Below are positions 16,332 to 25,823 of a stretch of 35,296 bases of DNA, in pieces; position 1 is the stretch's first letter; each line of letters starts with the position of its first letter. The notes under the pieces were generated by a model that made no database searches, was not told the origin of the DNA, and saw nothing but the letters and a program-made list of their open reading frames with translations. A program made the position numbers and the translations under genes. The stretch comes from an uncultured Caryophanales bacterium (GTDB lineage Bacteria > Bacillota_I > Bacilli_A > RFN20 > CAG-826), in the NCBI GenBank assembly GCA_946403545.1, contig CAMJAG010000003.1:1-35296 (forward strand), written 5' to 3'.

Positions 16332-16356
16332 GCAACTTGAAAAAGTTGCTTTTTTT
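16332..16356 (+). terminator. Terminator of the phosphoesterase operon
   Basis: GCAACTT (16332-16338) pairs with AAGTTGC (16343-16349) and is followed by seven T. The next promoter's -35 starts at the end of this T run. Confidence 0.85.
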
Positions 16357-16357
16357 C

Positions 16358-16386
16358 TTGCATTTATCAATAAATGTTAATAAAAT
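16358..16386 (+). promoter_or_regulatory. Promoter of the M6-type protease gene, leaderless arrangement
   Basis: TTGCAT (16358-16363) and TAAAAT (16381-16386) are 17 bp apart. The ATG at 16399 is 12 nt past the -10 with no SD, so the leader would be about 5 nt or less. Confidence 0.65.
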
Positions 16387-16398
16387 TATCAGCAAAAT

Positions 16399-18228
16399 AT
16401 GAAGAAGAAAATTTTATTAACTGTCTCAATGATAAGTCTATTACTCGTAGGCTGTGGAACTAATAATTCTAACAATGATAGCGTTGTTGGTTTTTCTAGT
16501 GAATCTTCACTTACTAATATTGCTGTAACTTCAGTTAGTTTTGATAGCAATAGCGTTGAATTAGACGTGGATGAAACCACTACTCTTACATATAAGGTTT
16601 TTCCTGAAAACGCTACTAACAAAAATGTAATATTTGTAAGCGATAATAATGACATCGTAGAAATCCAACAAAACGGCGTTATTAAAGCAAAATCTAAAGG
16701 AATCGCACATATTACAATAACTACAGAAGATGGCAACAAAACTGATACATGTTCAGTTCAGGTTTATGGTGATAATCTAAATAAAACTAGACTTAGATAT
16801 AACTATAACGACTACTCATGGTACGTTGAGGATAATATATTATCCACTCCAACAATAGGAGATCCTAAATTATTAATTGTCCCTGTCTGGTTCACCGATT
16901 CTTCTGATTTCATTACTAATAATGAATATAAAAAGAATGTTAGAGAAGATATTCAAAAGGTCTATTTAGGCACAAACGAAGACACTGGATGGAGAAGCGT
17001 TTCTTCATTTTATGAAGAAGAATCATCTGGAGATTGCGTTATTACAGGAACTGTTACTGATTGGTATGAAGTAGGAAAATCATCCAATGACTTTAAGAGT
17101 ACTGATTCAGGTAGAATGAATACTCACTTGTTAGTTAATGAGGCAGTTGATTGGTATTTTGCAAACAATCCAGATGATGACATTATGGATTACGACACAA
17201 ATGATGATGGCGCATTAGATGGAGTTATTCTTATCTATGCAGCTCCAGATTATTTTGCTGCAGGCGGTACAACAATGAATAATTTGTGGGCTTATTGCTC
17301 ACACGCAAATACAAGCGCAATAAAAGGTAGCCATGCAAAACCTAAAGCATGCCCATATTTTTGGGCGAGTTACGATATGATTTATGGCAGTAATGTTGCG
17401 AAATCAAGAACTGGTAGCGCATTCCATGGCGGAGAAACTGACCATTGCTTACTAGATTCCCATTCATTTACGCATGAAATGGGTCATATGCTAGGTTTAG
17501 ATGACTATTATGACTATGGTCCAAAAGGATATTCTCTTGCAGGCGGGTTTTCTATGCAAGATTTAGTCTCTGGTGGTCATGATCCATTCTCAGTCGCAGC
17601 GTATGGATGGACTAGACCATATATTCCTGAAGAAACATGTACTTTGTGCATAAATGATTTCCAATCAAGTAAAGATATAATTCTTCTATCCCCAAATTGG
17701 AATGATGATTCATCACCATTTGACGAATACTTATTATTAGAATTATTCTCTCCTACTGGATTAAATGAAATGGATTGTAAATATCAATATTCTGATTATG
17801 ATGCACAAGGTCCAAACGAAATAGGAATACGTTTATGGCACGTTGATGCTAGATTAACTTGCAAATTAATTAATGGAAATAAATACTCTCAAGACTTATT
17901 CAATGTTCCTAACAAATTAAATACTCGTCTAGCGTTTAATAATACATTCAATAACGGCACATCATTATTAGGAGATGAATACGATAACCACGCACTTCTT
18001 CAACTAATTAGAAATAACAGCAATGATACATACTTGCCTAAATCACATTTAAAAGCGGAACATCTCTTCAAAGCCGGAGAGACATTCACTATGAGCGAGT
18101 TCAAAAGACAATTCATTAAAAATGGAAAACTTAATTCTGGTGAAGAATTAGGTTGGTCCTTCTCAGTAGATTCCATCACTAATAAAGATGGTAAAATTAA
18201 AGCAAGAGTTACTTGCACTAAAGAATAA
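16399..18228 (+). CDS. M6-type zinc metalloprotease lipoprotein with Big2 domain
   Basis: The 609-residue protein begins with a lipoprotein signal ending LLVGC (Cys19). A bacterial Ig-like Big2 domain follows (about 36-122: AVTSVSF, TLTYKVFPENATNK, VIKAKSKGIAHITI). The catalytic domain carries H359-E-x-x-H363 within HEMGHMLGLDD, the zinc-binding motif of metzincin-like M6 peptidases (immune inhibitor A relatives), with a later FSMQDL that may form the Met-turn. At its N-terminal edge is a DYDTNDDGALDG segment that may bind calcium. It should be tethered outside the membrane and cut extracellular protein. No SD precedes the ATG. Confidence 0.85.
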   Translation: MKKKILLTVSMISLLLVGCGTNNSNNDSVVGFSSESSLTNIAVTSVSFDSNSVELDVDETTTLTYKVFPENATNKNVIFVSDNNDIVEIQQNGVIKAKSKGIAHITITTEDGNKTDTCSVQVYGDNLNKTRLRYNYNDYSWYVEDNILSTPTIGDPKLLIVPVWFTDSSDFITNNEYKKNVREDIQKVYLGTNEDTGWRSVSSFYEEESSGDCVITGTVTDWYEVGKSSNDFKSTDSGRMNTHLLVNEAVDWYFANNPDDDIMDYDTNDDGALDGVILIYAAPDYFAAGGTTMNNLWAYCSHANTSAIKGSHAKPKACPYFWASYDMIYGSNVAKSRTGSAFHGGETDHCLLDSHSFTHEMGHMLGLDDYYDYGPKGYSLAGGFSMQDLVSGGHDPFSVAAYGWTRPYIPEETCTLCINDFQSSKDIILLSPNWNDDSSPFDEYLLLELFSPTGLNEMDCKYQYSDYDAQGPNEIGIRLWHVDARLTCKLINGNKYSQDLFNVPNKLNTRLAFNNTFNNGTSLLGDEYDNHALLQLIRNNSNDTYLPKSHLKAEHLFKAGETFTMSEFKRQFIKNGKLNSGEELGWSFSVDSITNKDGKIKARVTCTKE

Positions 18229-18231
18229 AAA

Positions 18232-18257
18232 ATCTAAGCTTTCCGGCTTAGATCTTT
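18232..18257. terminator. Bidirectional terminator between protease and mannosyltransferase-like gene
   Basis: ATCTAAGC (18232-18239) pairs with GCTTAGAT (18246-18253), with an A run before and CTTTTC after. The stop codon of the minus-strand gene lies inside the stem. Confidence 0.75.
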
Positions 18258-19624
18258 TCTTCTTGTGTTTCTTGTTTAGGTTCACTGAGTTGTTTAATTT
18301 CAGCGTCTAATTCATTTATTTCTTCGCTTAATGGTTTATGCTCTATTTTCATAATGTCATATCCCATAATAACGATAATAAATAAGTTAATTAAGGATGC
18401 AATTGTAACTACATCTTCTCCTAAAATATCGAAGAGGTATTTACCATATCTAGCTAGATAGTGATAATACACTATCGCGGAAGATACTTGCATGAGTATA
18501 AGAAGATATATCTTCTTTTTATCAATCAATGCATAGATGATTAATAAGCAATCAACGATAAGGAAGTATCTTTCGTGTAATCTTGGAAGTAAGAAGATTG
18601 TAACCATTGTAAGGAAGATACCTACTTTAAACATATCTTCTTTCTTCTCAATCTTAGGATTTCTAAGTAATAAGAGAGCAAGTACACCACCGATACCTAA
18701 GATAGAAATCCATGGAGCATTATTTCTTAAAGTTGCAGATATATTATCAAATTCGAAGAATTTCCATATTGTAGCAGCACCATAAGTTAAATTGCTTTGG
18801 CCTTGGAATTGTCTAGTTAAGTATTTAAATGGTTCTCCAAGAGAAGCTCCACAGAAGAATGCTGGTAGGAATGTTGCAAAGTACACTAATGGGACAAGAA
18901 TAATATTCCATAATTTGAGTTTTCTCTTAAATAAGAGATAAACAAGGAATGGTAATATGAATATTGCTTGTAACTTATTAGCAAACGCTAATCCAAAAAA
19001 GACAAACGCTAATTCAGATTTTCCTTTAATAGCGAAATAGAATGAGTATAAAAGGAATGTAACATAGATAATGTCAGCGTTACCCCATATTGTAGAGTTC
19101 ACGAATAATGAAGGTAAAATTGTCGCTAAAATGTATGCAAAAGTGGCTTTTGTTTTATCTTTTGTGATTTCTTTTGCTAAGAAATACATTCCAATAGCGA
19201 ATGCAATTGCAAACACAAATAGCATTGTTTTGAAATATATCATTCTATTTTCATAGAAATCGAAATAATAGTTATCGACATTGATTTGTTTACCTTTAGG
19301 TAACAATGTCATTATTGCTAAGACAAATAAGAATAATGGAGAGTAGTCACTATTAATTGTGTAGAAATTAGAGAACCCTACGTTATCAATCTGAATCATC
19401 CATGGTTGATCATAAGCAACATACATTGGCTCTTCTACACCAAGAATAAATGCAACTGTGTCACCAGTTGGATATAAAACGAAAACATATCTAACTACTA
19501 AAGCAACGATAGTTACTAAAGCCATTGCGATAATTAAATAGTATTTTTGGAAGAATTTTAGAAAGTTTAAACCTGCTAATTTCCAACCTTTACTTACTGT
19601 ATTTGTAAATTCCTTGAATTTCAT
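18248..19624 (-). CDS. GT-C membrane glycosyltransferase (Gpi18/PIG-V mannosyltransferase-like)
   Basis: The 458-residue protein has about ten membrane helices and motifs of the Gpi18-like mannosyltransferase group: an acidic first loop with YTINSDYSPL, a WGNADIIY segment where relatives have WGQsD, AFANKLQAIFILP, and LPRLHERYF near the C-terminal third. Such GT-C enzymes use a polyprenyl-linked sugar outside the membrane to glycosylate lipids or proteins. The charged C-terminal tail is cytoplasmic. TTGATT-17-TATAAT lies 11 nt before the ATG with no SD. The acceptor is unknown; nearby lipoproteins and the repeat protein are possible clients. Confidence 0.72.
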   Translation of the reverse strand: MKFKEFTNTVSKGWKLAGLNFLKFFQKYYLIIAMALVTIVALVVRYVFVLYPTGDTVAFILGVEEPMYVAYDQPWMIQIDNVGFSNFYTINSDYSPLFLFVLAIMTLLPKGKQINVDNYYFDFYENRMIYFKTMLFVFAIAFAIGMYFLAKEITKDKTKATFAYILATILPSLFVNSTIWGNADIIYVTFLLYSFYFAIKGKSELAFVFFGLAFANKLQAIFILPFLVYLLFKRKLKLWNIILVPLVYFATFLPAFFCGASLGEPFKYLTRQFQGQSNLTYGAATIWKFFEFDNISATLRNNAPWISILGIGGVLALLLLRNPKIEKKEDMFKVGIFLTMVTIFLLPRLHERYFLIVDCLLIIYALIDKKKIYLLILMQVSSAIVYYHYLARYGKYLFDILGEDVVTIASLINLFIIVIMGYDIMKIEHKPLSEEINELDAEIKQLSEPKQETQEEKI

Positions 19625-19635
19625 AGCGTGATTAA

Positions 19636-19664
19636 ATTATATATTAGTTACCTTTATTAATCAA
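19636..19664 (-). promoter_or_regulatory. Promoter of the mannosyltransferase-like gene, nearly leaderless
   Basis: On the minus strand TTGATT (19659-19664) and TATAAT (19636-19641) are 17 bp apart, and the ATG at 19624 follows 11 nt later. Expected leader is about 4-5 nt with no SD. Confidence 0.7.
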
Positions 19665-19667
19665 AAT

Positions 19668-19695
19668 AAAAAGAACCTTTTTAATAGAAAGGTTC
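19668..19695 (-). terminator. Terminator of the 242-residue lipoprotein gene
   Basis: On the minus strand GAACCTTT and AAAGGTTC form an 8-bp stem with a 7-nt loop, followed by TTTTT. Confidence 0.8.
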
Positions 19696-19718
19696 CTTTT
19701 AGTCATATTATTTTACAA

Positions 19719-20447
19719 TTAGATTTCTTGGAAAATAATGTAGCTTTCCAAATCGAAGACGAAACGATAGTATGGGTTTTCGAATGAAACCATATCGTTA
19801 CCACCTGTTAAGTCAAGGACTGGAGCGAGAACGCAATATCTGCTTTCGCTTGTATCTAAGCCCATTTCTTCAGCTGTTCTGCTATCAGCGATATCGACTT
19901 GGAATGAGTTAAGTTTAACTGTAACACCTCTGTCGTGTTCTTTACCTGCTGCTTCTTTATTATTTAAAGAAGTATCAGCACCACTTGAGCTGTATTTACA
20001 TTTAACAACCATTTGGTAAGCACCTGCTTTAGGAGCTTTAATCCAGTAATCAACATAGCTTCCTGCTGATGTAGCGGAACATTTACCATCACTACCAATT
20101 GTATTTGTGGATGATGGGTTGAAGTCTGCGACTTTAATCTTAACGCCTGCTTTATTTGCTGTAGCGTCGTTAAGTGGAATGTAGTCTTTACCTTCTAAGT
20201 TTTGTGCTGGTGTTCCTTCTGTGTAGTTTCTTTCAAGAACTGTTAATGGAGCGCCTTCAGTTGGAGTACGACTTGTTGGTTCTGTCCAATTGCTTGGTGG
20301 AGTCTTACTGACTGGAGCCTTGGAAACAGGAGCCTTGGATGTTGCTGGAGCTTTAGAATTTGCTGGAGCAGCACTCTTTGCTTCACCACAAGCTGTTAAA
20401 GCCATTGCAGCTAAAACAAAGAAAAGTGAATAAACCTTCTTTTTCAT
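19719..20447 (-). CDS. Lipoprotein with a possible carbohydrate-binding domain
   Basis: The 242-residue protein has a lipobox ending ALTAC (Cys20) and then a low-complexity stalk of KAP, SK and TPP repeats to about residue 65. A beta-rich domain follows. Its KAPKAGAYQMVVKCKYSS stretch looks like CBM6/CBM35-type modules, where that strand packs against the sugar-binding face; this is a resemblance only. It is probably anchored to the membrane and reaches through the stalk to a glycan. GGGG at -11 is the SD. It is monocistronic. Confidence 0.7.
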   Translation of the reverse strand: MKKKVYSLFFVLAAMALTACGEAKSAAPANSKAPATSKAPVSKAPVSKTPPSNWTEPTSRTPTEGAPLTVLERNYTEGTPAQNLEGKDYIPLNDATANKAGVKIKVADFNPSSTNTIGSDGKCSATSAGSYVDYWIKAPKAGAYQMVVKCKYSSSGADTSLNNKEAAGKEHDRGVTVKLNSFQVDIADSRTAEEMGLDTSESRYCVLAPVLDLTGGNDMVSFENPYYRFVFDLESYIIFQEI

Positions 20448-20473
20448 ATATAAATCCCCTTTTATATGCCTTT

Positions 20474-20501
20474 ATTATATAATTTTAAAATTATACTACA
20501 A
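20474..20501 (-). promoter_or_regulatory. Promoter of the lipoprotein gene
   Basis: On the minus strand TTGTAG (20496-20501) and TATAAT (20474-20479) are 16 bp apart. A second TATAAT at 20490-20495 could use another -35. Confidence 0.55.
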
Positions 20502-20577
20502 GTAGATATTAGTAAATATTCATAGAAATATGCAAAACAAAAGAGATTTTTTAGCTATATGAAATTATTGGATAAAT

Positions 20578-20601
20578 AAAAAGGAACCCGAAAGGGGTTC
20601 C
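20578..20601 (-). terminator. Terminator of the repeat protein-MscS operon
   Basis: On the minus strand GGAACCC and GGGTTCC form a 7-bp stem with loop CTTTC, followed by TTTTTATTT. Confidence 0.88.
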
Positions 20602-20623
20602 ATTAAAATATAAATAAGAGGAT

Positions 20624-21691
20624 TTATTTATCTGCTTTAATATCGATTGCTTTTGATAATTCTTTTTGTTCTTCAACGAATTCTTCAGCTTTCTTAATTT
20701 CGTTTTTAGAGAGTTCGCTTGGTTTATCATTTTCACCCATATGAACAACAATTTGGTTGAATGGAATAGAAATACCATTATTATCAAATAAGATTTTAAT
20801 TTCACGGTTCAAATCTCTTTGAACTTGATAGATATCATTTTCGTTACACTTAGCAACGAATAATAAGTTAACTGAGCTTTCAGCAAGTTCACTGACACCT
20901 TTATAGAAAGGACCTTCAACAATAAGTGGTACTCTTTCTTTTAACTTATCAATATTATCAGAGATAATAGCTTCGACTTTTTCAATACGATCAGCATATG
21001 AAATCGCGACAGTACATTTTGCCAAAGATAATTCTTTAGTTTGGTTAATAATTGTTTTAATTTCACTGTTATTCACGATTTTTACGTTGAAACCAGCATC
21101 AATTAATCTTGTAGTTCTAATACCAATAACTTGGACTTCACCTCTCCAACCATCAATTATGATGATATCACCAACTTGGAAGTCTCCTTCAAAAACGATG
21201 AAGATACCGGCAAGGATATCTGCGATTAAAGTTTGAGAACCAAGACCAATGATAAGAGTTAAGACACCAGCACTAGCAAGGAGCATTGTTGTATTTGCAC
21301 CCCAGCTTGCCATAATGCAGAACGCACCAGCAATAGCGATTGTCCATTTTAAGAAGTTACATACTAATTTGAGAATTGTAACTGCTTTTTTGTCTTTCAT
21401 GTTTAACTTAGATAAACAATTTAGTAATACCGCACCGATTAAGCAGAATCCAATGATTTGGATTGTCCTTAAAATGCCAGGTAATACTAATGTAAATAAT
21501 GTGAAGAGTAATGTGTTGAATTGTCCGACATCTCCACCACAGTATTTATTTACCCATTCAGTTTTGGAGAGTTTGAATACATTAAAAATGTAATCTCCAA
21601 AAATGGTAAATAGGATGGCAGCAAGTGCAAAGATTGCAAATACTGACCATAACACAATTTTCTTAACAAATTTTTTGTCGTTGTTTTCCAT
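20624..21691 (-). CDS. MscS-family mechanosensitive ion channel
   Basis: The 355-residue protein has about three to four N-terminal membrane segments and the MscS pore helix (ASAGVLTLIIGLGSQTLIADILAG, about 130-155). The beta domain follows (FQVGDIIIIDGWRGEVQVIGIRTT) and then the alpha/beta cytoplasmic cage. It opens when membrane tension rises and releases solutes on osmotic downshock. The start has AAAGGAGG 6 nt upstream and lies 16 bp after the stop of the giant repeat protein, so both are on one mRNA. The charged C-terminal tail after the cage is an add-on. Confidence 0.9.
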   Translation of the reverse strand: MENNDKKFVKKIVLWSVFAIFALAAILFTIFGDYIFNVFKLSKTEWVNKYCGGDVGQFNTLLFTLFTLVLPGILRTIQIIGFCLIGAVLLNCLSKLNMKDKKAVTILKLVCNFLKWTIAIAGAFCIMASWGANTTMLLASAGVLTLIIGLGSQTLIADILAGIFIVFEGDFQVGDIIIIDGWRGEVQVIGIRTTRLIDAGFNVKIVNNSEIKTIINQTKELSLAKCTVAISYADRIEKVEAIISDNIDKLKERVPLIVEGPFYKGVSELAESSVNLLFVAKCNENDIYQVQRDLNREIKILFDNNGISIPFNQIVVHMGENDKPSELSKNEIKKAEEFVEEQKELSKAIDIKADK

Positions 21692-21707
21692 AATAAATCC
21701 TCCTTTG

Positions 21708-24700
21708 TTATCCGTTAGATACCTCTACGGTAAATTGTGTATGTAAAGCTACAGTGACATATTGATAATCTTGAGAATAATATGTGCTGTATCTTAATGT
21801 AACGTTGACTTCATTGCTAGAAAGGAACGATAGCAATCCAGGTAAATCATCTACTCTATTTAATCTTAATGAATATGTTTCATTGACATTGTCAAAATTC
21901 ATCAAGCTTTCTTCTGTCATAGAAACTTCATATCTTTCATTTTCGTTACTATCAGAAGAGAAGATGATTGTATATTCACTAGCACTATAAGTGAGATAAC
22001 GTCCATAAATATTAAATTGTAATATTGGACTAGAGTATTGAATTGTTGTGTTTGTTAAAGAGCATGCGACAATATCAGTACCATCACGTAAATCAAGTGT
22101 AATAGTAGCATTTCCTATTACGTCAAAAGTTTGTCCTTTGACTGTTGTTGAAATTCCATATTCAAGGCGGAGATCTAAAGGATATCCATTAGCATCGGCC
22201 GAATCAACAGAAGCTCCTGGATTAGCAGTTTTATAAGCTTGTAAAGCGCTTGTGATATTAACATATTGATATCCACTAACTTTATTTAATGTAATTTCTT
22301 CACTAAATGCTCCAGATTGTGAAGTGGAATTAGAAATTGTTAAAGTCCAATTGCCAACAGAATTAGTGTTATCAACATAGTTGATATATGCAATACCATA
22401 ATATTGATCACCACTTCTAATAACGCTGCTATAGAAGTTTGCATCATAGATTTCATAAGCACTTTGGAATGTTTGAATGCCTTCATAGTACTCAGAGCCT
22501 GTTCTAGCGTCAGTGTAGAATACTTTATAGCTCACTTCTGTGGCTTCAGAGAAATATAATTCGTATTGGCTAATATCAATTGTTTGAGCAGATAATGTCT
22601 TTGTTAACCCAAAGTTATACTCTTGTGGATCCATTTGGTCAGCTCCATAAGAAACATATAGAGTTAAGGAGAAGTTACTTAAGTAACCATAATCATCAGC
22701 ATAGTCTAATGTAAGAGTAATTACACCTTCCATTTGATCAATGTATGGATCGAATGTAACGCCTCTGAATTCAGTAACTCTATTTTGAATATCAGTGAAT
22801 GTTATTGTTTCAGCACCTTCTAATGTTCTAAAACTATTAAGTTCGTAATAATGGAGTTCATATTGGAATTCTTGACTTAAGTCAAAGTAATTTCCAATGG
22901 AATATCCCCATCCACTATGTAAATCAACTGCTTGTTTTTCTGTTGTAGCTTCAAGACTAAATGATAAAACGTATGATTCGAATTTAAGGTCTACATAGAA
23001 ACTTCTAAATTCATTTAATTCATTATCAAAATCAAGTGTTACATAGATAATTGCGTCTTTAAAGTCTGCTTGAGAATCGAATGTAATGCCTCTAAATTCT
23101 TGTTTAGCACCACTGTTATCTGTGAATGTAACGTTCCCTGTTGATTCGATAGTTTTTCCTTGCTTTCTATCATAATATGTGAACTTATAAGAGAATGTCC
23201 CATGCATATTGTAATCAGTTAAAAGTTGACCAGAAGTAGACTCATAATCATCAGGATTTAAAACTTCTAATGTTTGTTTAGATGTAGTTGGAGCTAAATC
23301 ATAGAATAATTGGCAATTGCCTTGTTTAGCAATTTGGAGTCTAAAACTTGAGAAATAGCCATAATCATTGTCCATATCTAATGTGACACTGAATGTTTTA
23401 TTCAAGTAGTTTGCTTCAGGATCAAAGACAATGCCTCTAAATTCACTAACGGCGCCGCTTTCATCATAGAAAGTAACTGGATTTTGAGAATCAACTTGGA
23501 CTAAATCGCCTTTATTTGAATATGTTAAAACATATCCAAAAGTATCATCTAGGATTAATGTTTCTAATAATTCATCACTTGGATGGCCACCTTCAATAGT
23601 AGCGTCTCTTAAGTAAATAGTTTGTTTTTCAGTTGTTGCTCTTAAATCAAATGTCATCATTGGTTGGTTTTGACAAGATAACATTAATGTAAAGTTGGAG
23701 AAATGTAGGTAGTCGTTATCAAAATCAAGTGTGACATAGAAGTATTTTTCAATGAAGTTAGCGTTTTCATGGATTGTAATACCTCTAAATTCTTGAACAG
23801 CACCACTGACATCTTCAAATACCATTGGTTGCTCAGATTCAACTGATTTAGTTTCTCCTCTTTCTTTATAGGTAAGCGTGTATGAGAAAGCAGTATCTTC
23901 TAAAACGATGTTAGATGTATTGCCTCCTTCTTCACCTTGAATAGCACTGCTTAACTGAAGCGCTTGCTTTTCAGTAGTTGTTTCTAAGTTAAATGTATAT
24001 GTTGGAGTTGTTTGAGAAGTTAAAGTAAATACGAAGTCAGATAAGTGGCCTAAATCATTATCAAAATCAAGTGTGACGTAAATCACATTTCTTAAGAAAT
24101 CAGCTTCATTACTGAGTTCTACCCCTCTAAATTCTTGTTTTGCACCACTATTATCAGTGAATCTAACTGTACCTTTTTCAGCTTCAATTAGTTCATTATT
24201 AAATACGTAAGTTAAGGAATAACCATATTCATTACCAAGAGTGAAATCGAATTCTACTTCATCTTGGTTTTGAGAATAACCACTTAATGTTTGTACAGCA
24301 GTTGTTTTCTCTAAGTTATAAACACGAACACCTTCTTGACCGGTTAATGTGAATTTAAAGTCAGAGAATTCTCCAATTGGATCATCATAGAACATGGAGA
24401 TTTCAAACGAATTTGTTCTAAAGTTAGCGGTTTTATCAAAAGTAAAGTCTTTAAATTCAGCATATGTCTCAGGTTCTGGTTCAGGAACATATTCACTTAA
24501 TGTAGTGACATATTCGGTTGCGTGGATAGTTTTATCTAAATCCGCACTTCTAATGTTCAAAACATACTTTGTTTCAGGTTTAAGGAATAGGAACTCGTCT
24601 TTATTTAGGCCTTCTTCAAGAACTCTTGTGTCAATTACTTGGTCATCTTCAAAAGAAAGAAGTTCAAGATAGAAAGGAACTTCATCAGTTTCTTCTAGTT

Positions 24701-25109
24701 CAATACCATAAAAAATACTATGCGTACTTGCGTCTAAATAAGTAAATTCTGCTCTAACGTTTTGAAGAATACTTGCACCGATAACAGAACCGACCACAGG
24801 AATAACAACAACTGTAGCAGCACCAGCAACAACCGCACCGGCAGAAGCACCGGCAGAAGCGTTAGTTATTTGTTTGACTGTTTCAGTATTTTTTTGTTGT
24901 TGACTCTTGTTTTTGTAGTTAGGATTATTTCTTCCGATTAACCCATTTTTCTCTCTATCATCATTGATAATTTCGACATCATTTATATTGGATTTGCAAG
25001 GTTCTGGATTACCTTTAAATTCAGAAAATTCAGTCTTTTGAGTCTTACCAAATTCTGAGCCTTCAAAATCATTTTTGATTTTTACATTGTTATACTCATC
25101 GTATCTCAT
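21708..25109 (-). CDS. Large tandem-repeat surface protein with an internal membrane anchor
   Basis: The 1133-residue protein has an acidic, polar N-terminus of about 83 residues without a signal peptide. A Gly/Ala/Val-rich hydrophobic stretch (84-115) follows, then an entirely extracellular-looking beta-rich remainder. After a fibronectin-like segment (about 120-205) and a PEPEPE linker come six related units. Each starts near EFRG (first copy EFKD) and holds a YVTLDFDNDYG-like strand and a TTEKQ-like strand. The units are spaced 108, 114, 116, 115 and 109 residues apart. No LPxTG or C-terminal anchor exists, so it should be a type II membrane protein with its N-terminus inside. It shares an operon with the MscS channel. 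The family is unknown to me; adhesion or tension coupling is inference. Confidence 0.78.
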   Translation of the reverse strand: MRYDEYNNVKIKNDFEGSEFGKTQKTEFSEFKGNPEPCKSNINDVEIINDDREKNGLIGRNNPNYKNKSQQQKNTETVKQITNASAGASAGAVVAGAATVVVIPVVGSVIGASILQNVRAEFTYLDASTHSIFYGIELEETDEVPFYLELLSFEDDQVIDTRVLEEGLNKDEFLFLKPETKYVLNIRSADLDKTIHATEYVTTLSEYVPEPEPETYAEFKDFTFDKTANFRTNSFEISMFYDDPIGEFSDFKFTLTGQEGVRVYNLEKTTAVQTLSGYSQNQDEVEFDFTLGNEYGYSLTYVFNNELIEAEKGTVRFTDNSGAKQEFRGVELSNEADFLRNVIYVTLDFDNDLGHLSDFVFTLTSQTTPTYTFNLETTTEKQALQLSSAIQGEEGGNTSNIVLEDTAFSYTLTYKERGETKSVESEQPMVFEDVSGAVQEFRGITIHENANFIEKYFYVTLDFDNDYLHFSNFTLMLSCQNQPMMTFDLRATTEKQTIYLRDATIEGGHPSDELLETLILDDTFGYVLTYSNKGDLVQVDSQNPVTFYDESGAVSEFRGIVFDPEANYLNKTFSVTLDMDNDYGYFSSFRLQIAKQGNCQLFYDLAPTTSKQTLEVLNPDDYESTSGQLLTDYNMHGTFSYKFTYYDRKQGKTIESTGNVTFTDNSGAKQEFRGITFDSQADFKDAIIYVTLDFDNELNEFRSFYVDLKFESYVLSFSLEATTEKQAVDLHSGWGYSIGNYFDLSQEFQYELHYYELNSFRTLEGAETITFTDIQNRVTEFRGVTFDPYIDQMEGVITLTLDYADDYGYLSNFSLTLYVSYGADQMDPQEYNFGLTKTLSAQTIDISQYELYFSEATEVSYKVFYTDARTGSEYYEGIQTFQSAYEIYDANFYSSVIRSGDQYYGIAYINYVDNTNSVGNWTLTISNSTSQSGAFSEEITLNKVSGYQYVNITSALQAYKTANPGASVDSADANGYPLDLRLEYGISTTVKGQTFDVIGNATITLDLRDGTDIVACSLTNTTIQYSSPILQFNIYGRYLTYSASEYTIIFSSDSNENERYEVSMTEESLMNFDNVNETYSLRLNRVDDLPGLLSFLSSNEVNVTLRYSTYYSQDYQYVTVALHTQFTVEVSNG

Positions 25110-25137
25110 AGCAAATATATTAACATATCTTCAAATA

Positions 25138-25159
25138 AAAAGAGATAGAAATCTATCTC
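25138..25159 (-). terminator. Terminator of the CmpB-like gene
   Basis: On the minus strand GAGATAGA and TCTATCTC form an 8-bp stem with a 2-nt loop (shorter stem likely in RNA), followed by TTTTTATTT. It overlaps the region where the repeat-protein promoter must lie. Confidence 0.75.
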
Positions 25160-25188
25160 GTTTTTAATAATTATATTTAAATTTATTG

Positions 25189-25815
25189 TTATTTTTCGCC
25201 CTTATTAGTGAATTGTTTAATCTTGTTTTTAATCAGTTTTTTGAATTCCTCAAATCTAAGATTTTGCGCTTCTTTAACCTCTTTTAATTTAGTAGCAAGG
25301 TGCACCGAGTAAGAGAAATCAACGAGCATCATCCCCATAACAGCACCTATAAAATAGGTGTATATGAGGTTTTCGCTTATCCAGGTTATACCATTAACAA
25401 GTAATGGATTTAAGAAGAAATAGTATAAAGAACCCACTACTAACCAGATAAGCGAAAAGGCTGGACATATAATACCCATAATGTTTCCTTTTCTATCCGA
25501 ATAATCCCATAGTTTTGCTTTAAACCCTTTTATAAAGATAAGTCCAGCGATGAATTCTATGAGGGTCATTCCTGCTCCGATTAATAGGATTCTAATAATT
25601 GCGTTTACTATTTGATTAGAAATTGGAATATCAATACTACTTAAAACAAATAAAACTACGACACCACATCCGTAAATTGGTAAATATGGACCAGTTAAAA
25701 AACCTGGGTTAACCCATTTCTTTTGAGATACAAATCTTCTAAAGAATAGTTCGATTATCCAGCCAAGTAGGCTTCCTATAACGAATAACGTAGATCCAAT
25801 AACTAAATACTTCAT
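25189..25815 (-). CDS. CmpB-like putative ABC-type membrane protein
   Basis: The 208-residue protein has about five membrane segments and opens with SLLGWIIELFFRR followed by WVNPGFLTGPYLPIYG. These are hallmarks of the putative ABC transporter permease family PF06541 (CmpB). The C-terminal tail is highly charged and cytoplasmic. The family's function is not established, and no ATPase lies beside it. A perfect 16-bp palindrome ends 8 bp before the ATG and covers the predicted transcription start, so the gene is probably repressor-controlled. No SD is seen. Confidence 0.75.
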   Translation of the reverse strand: MKYLVIGSTLFVIGSLLGWIIELFFRRFVSQKKWVNPGFLTGPYLPIYGCGVVVLFVLSSIDIPISNQIVNAIIRILLIGAGMTLIEFIAGLIFIKGFKAKLWDYSDRKGNIMGIICPAFSLIWLVVGSLYYFFLNPLLVNGITWISENLIYTYFIGAVMGMMLVDFSYSVHLATKLKEVKEAQNLRFEEFKKLIKNKIKQFTNKGEK

Positions 25816-25823
25816 AAATCTAA

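Noticed and set aside
22700-24458. Tandem repeats as a recent DNA duplication
   Set aside because: Units are alike in protein motif but differ widely in DNA, so they are old.
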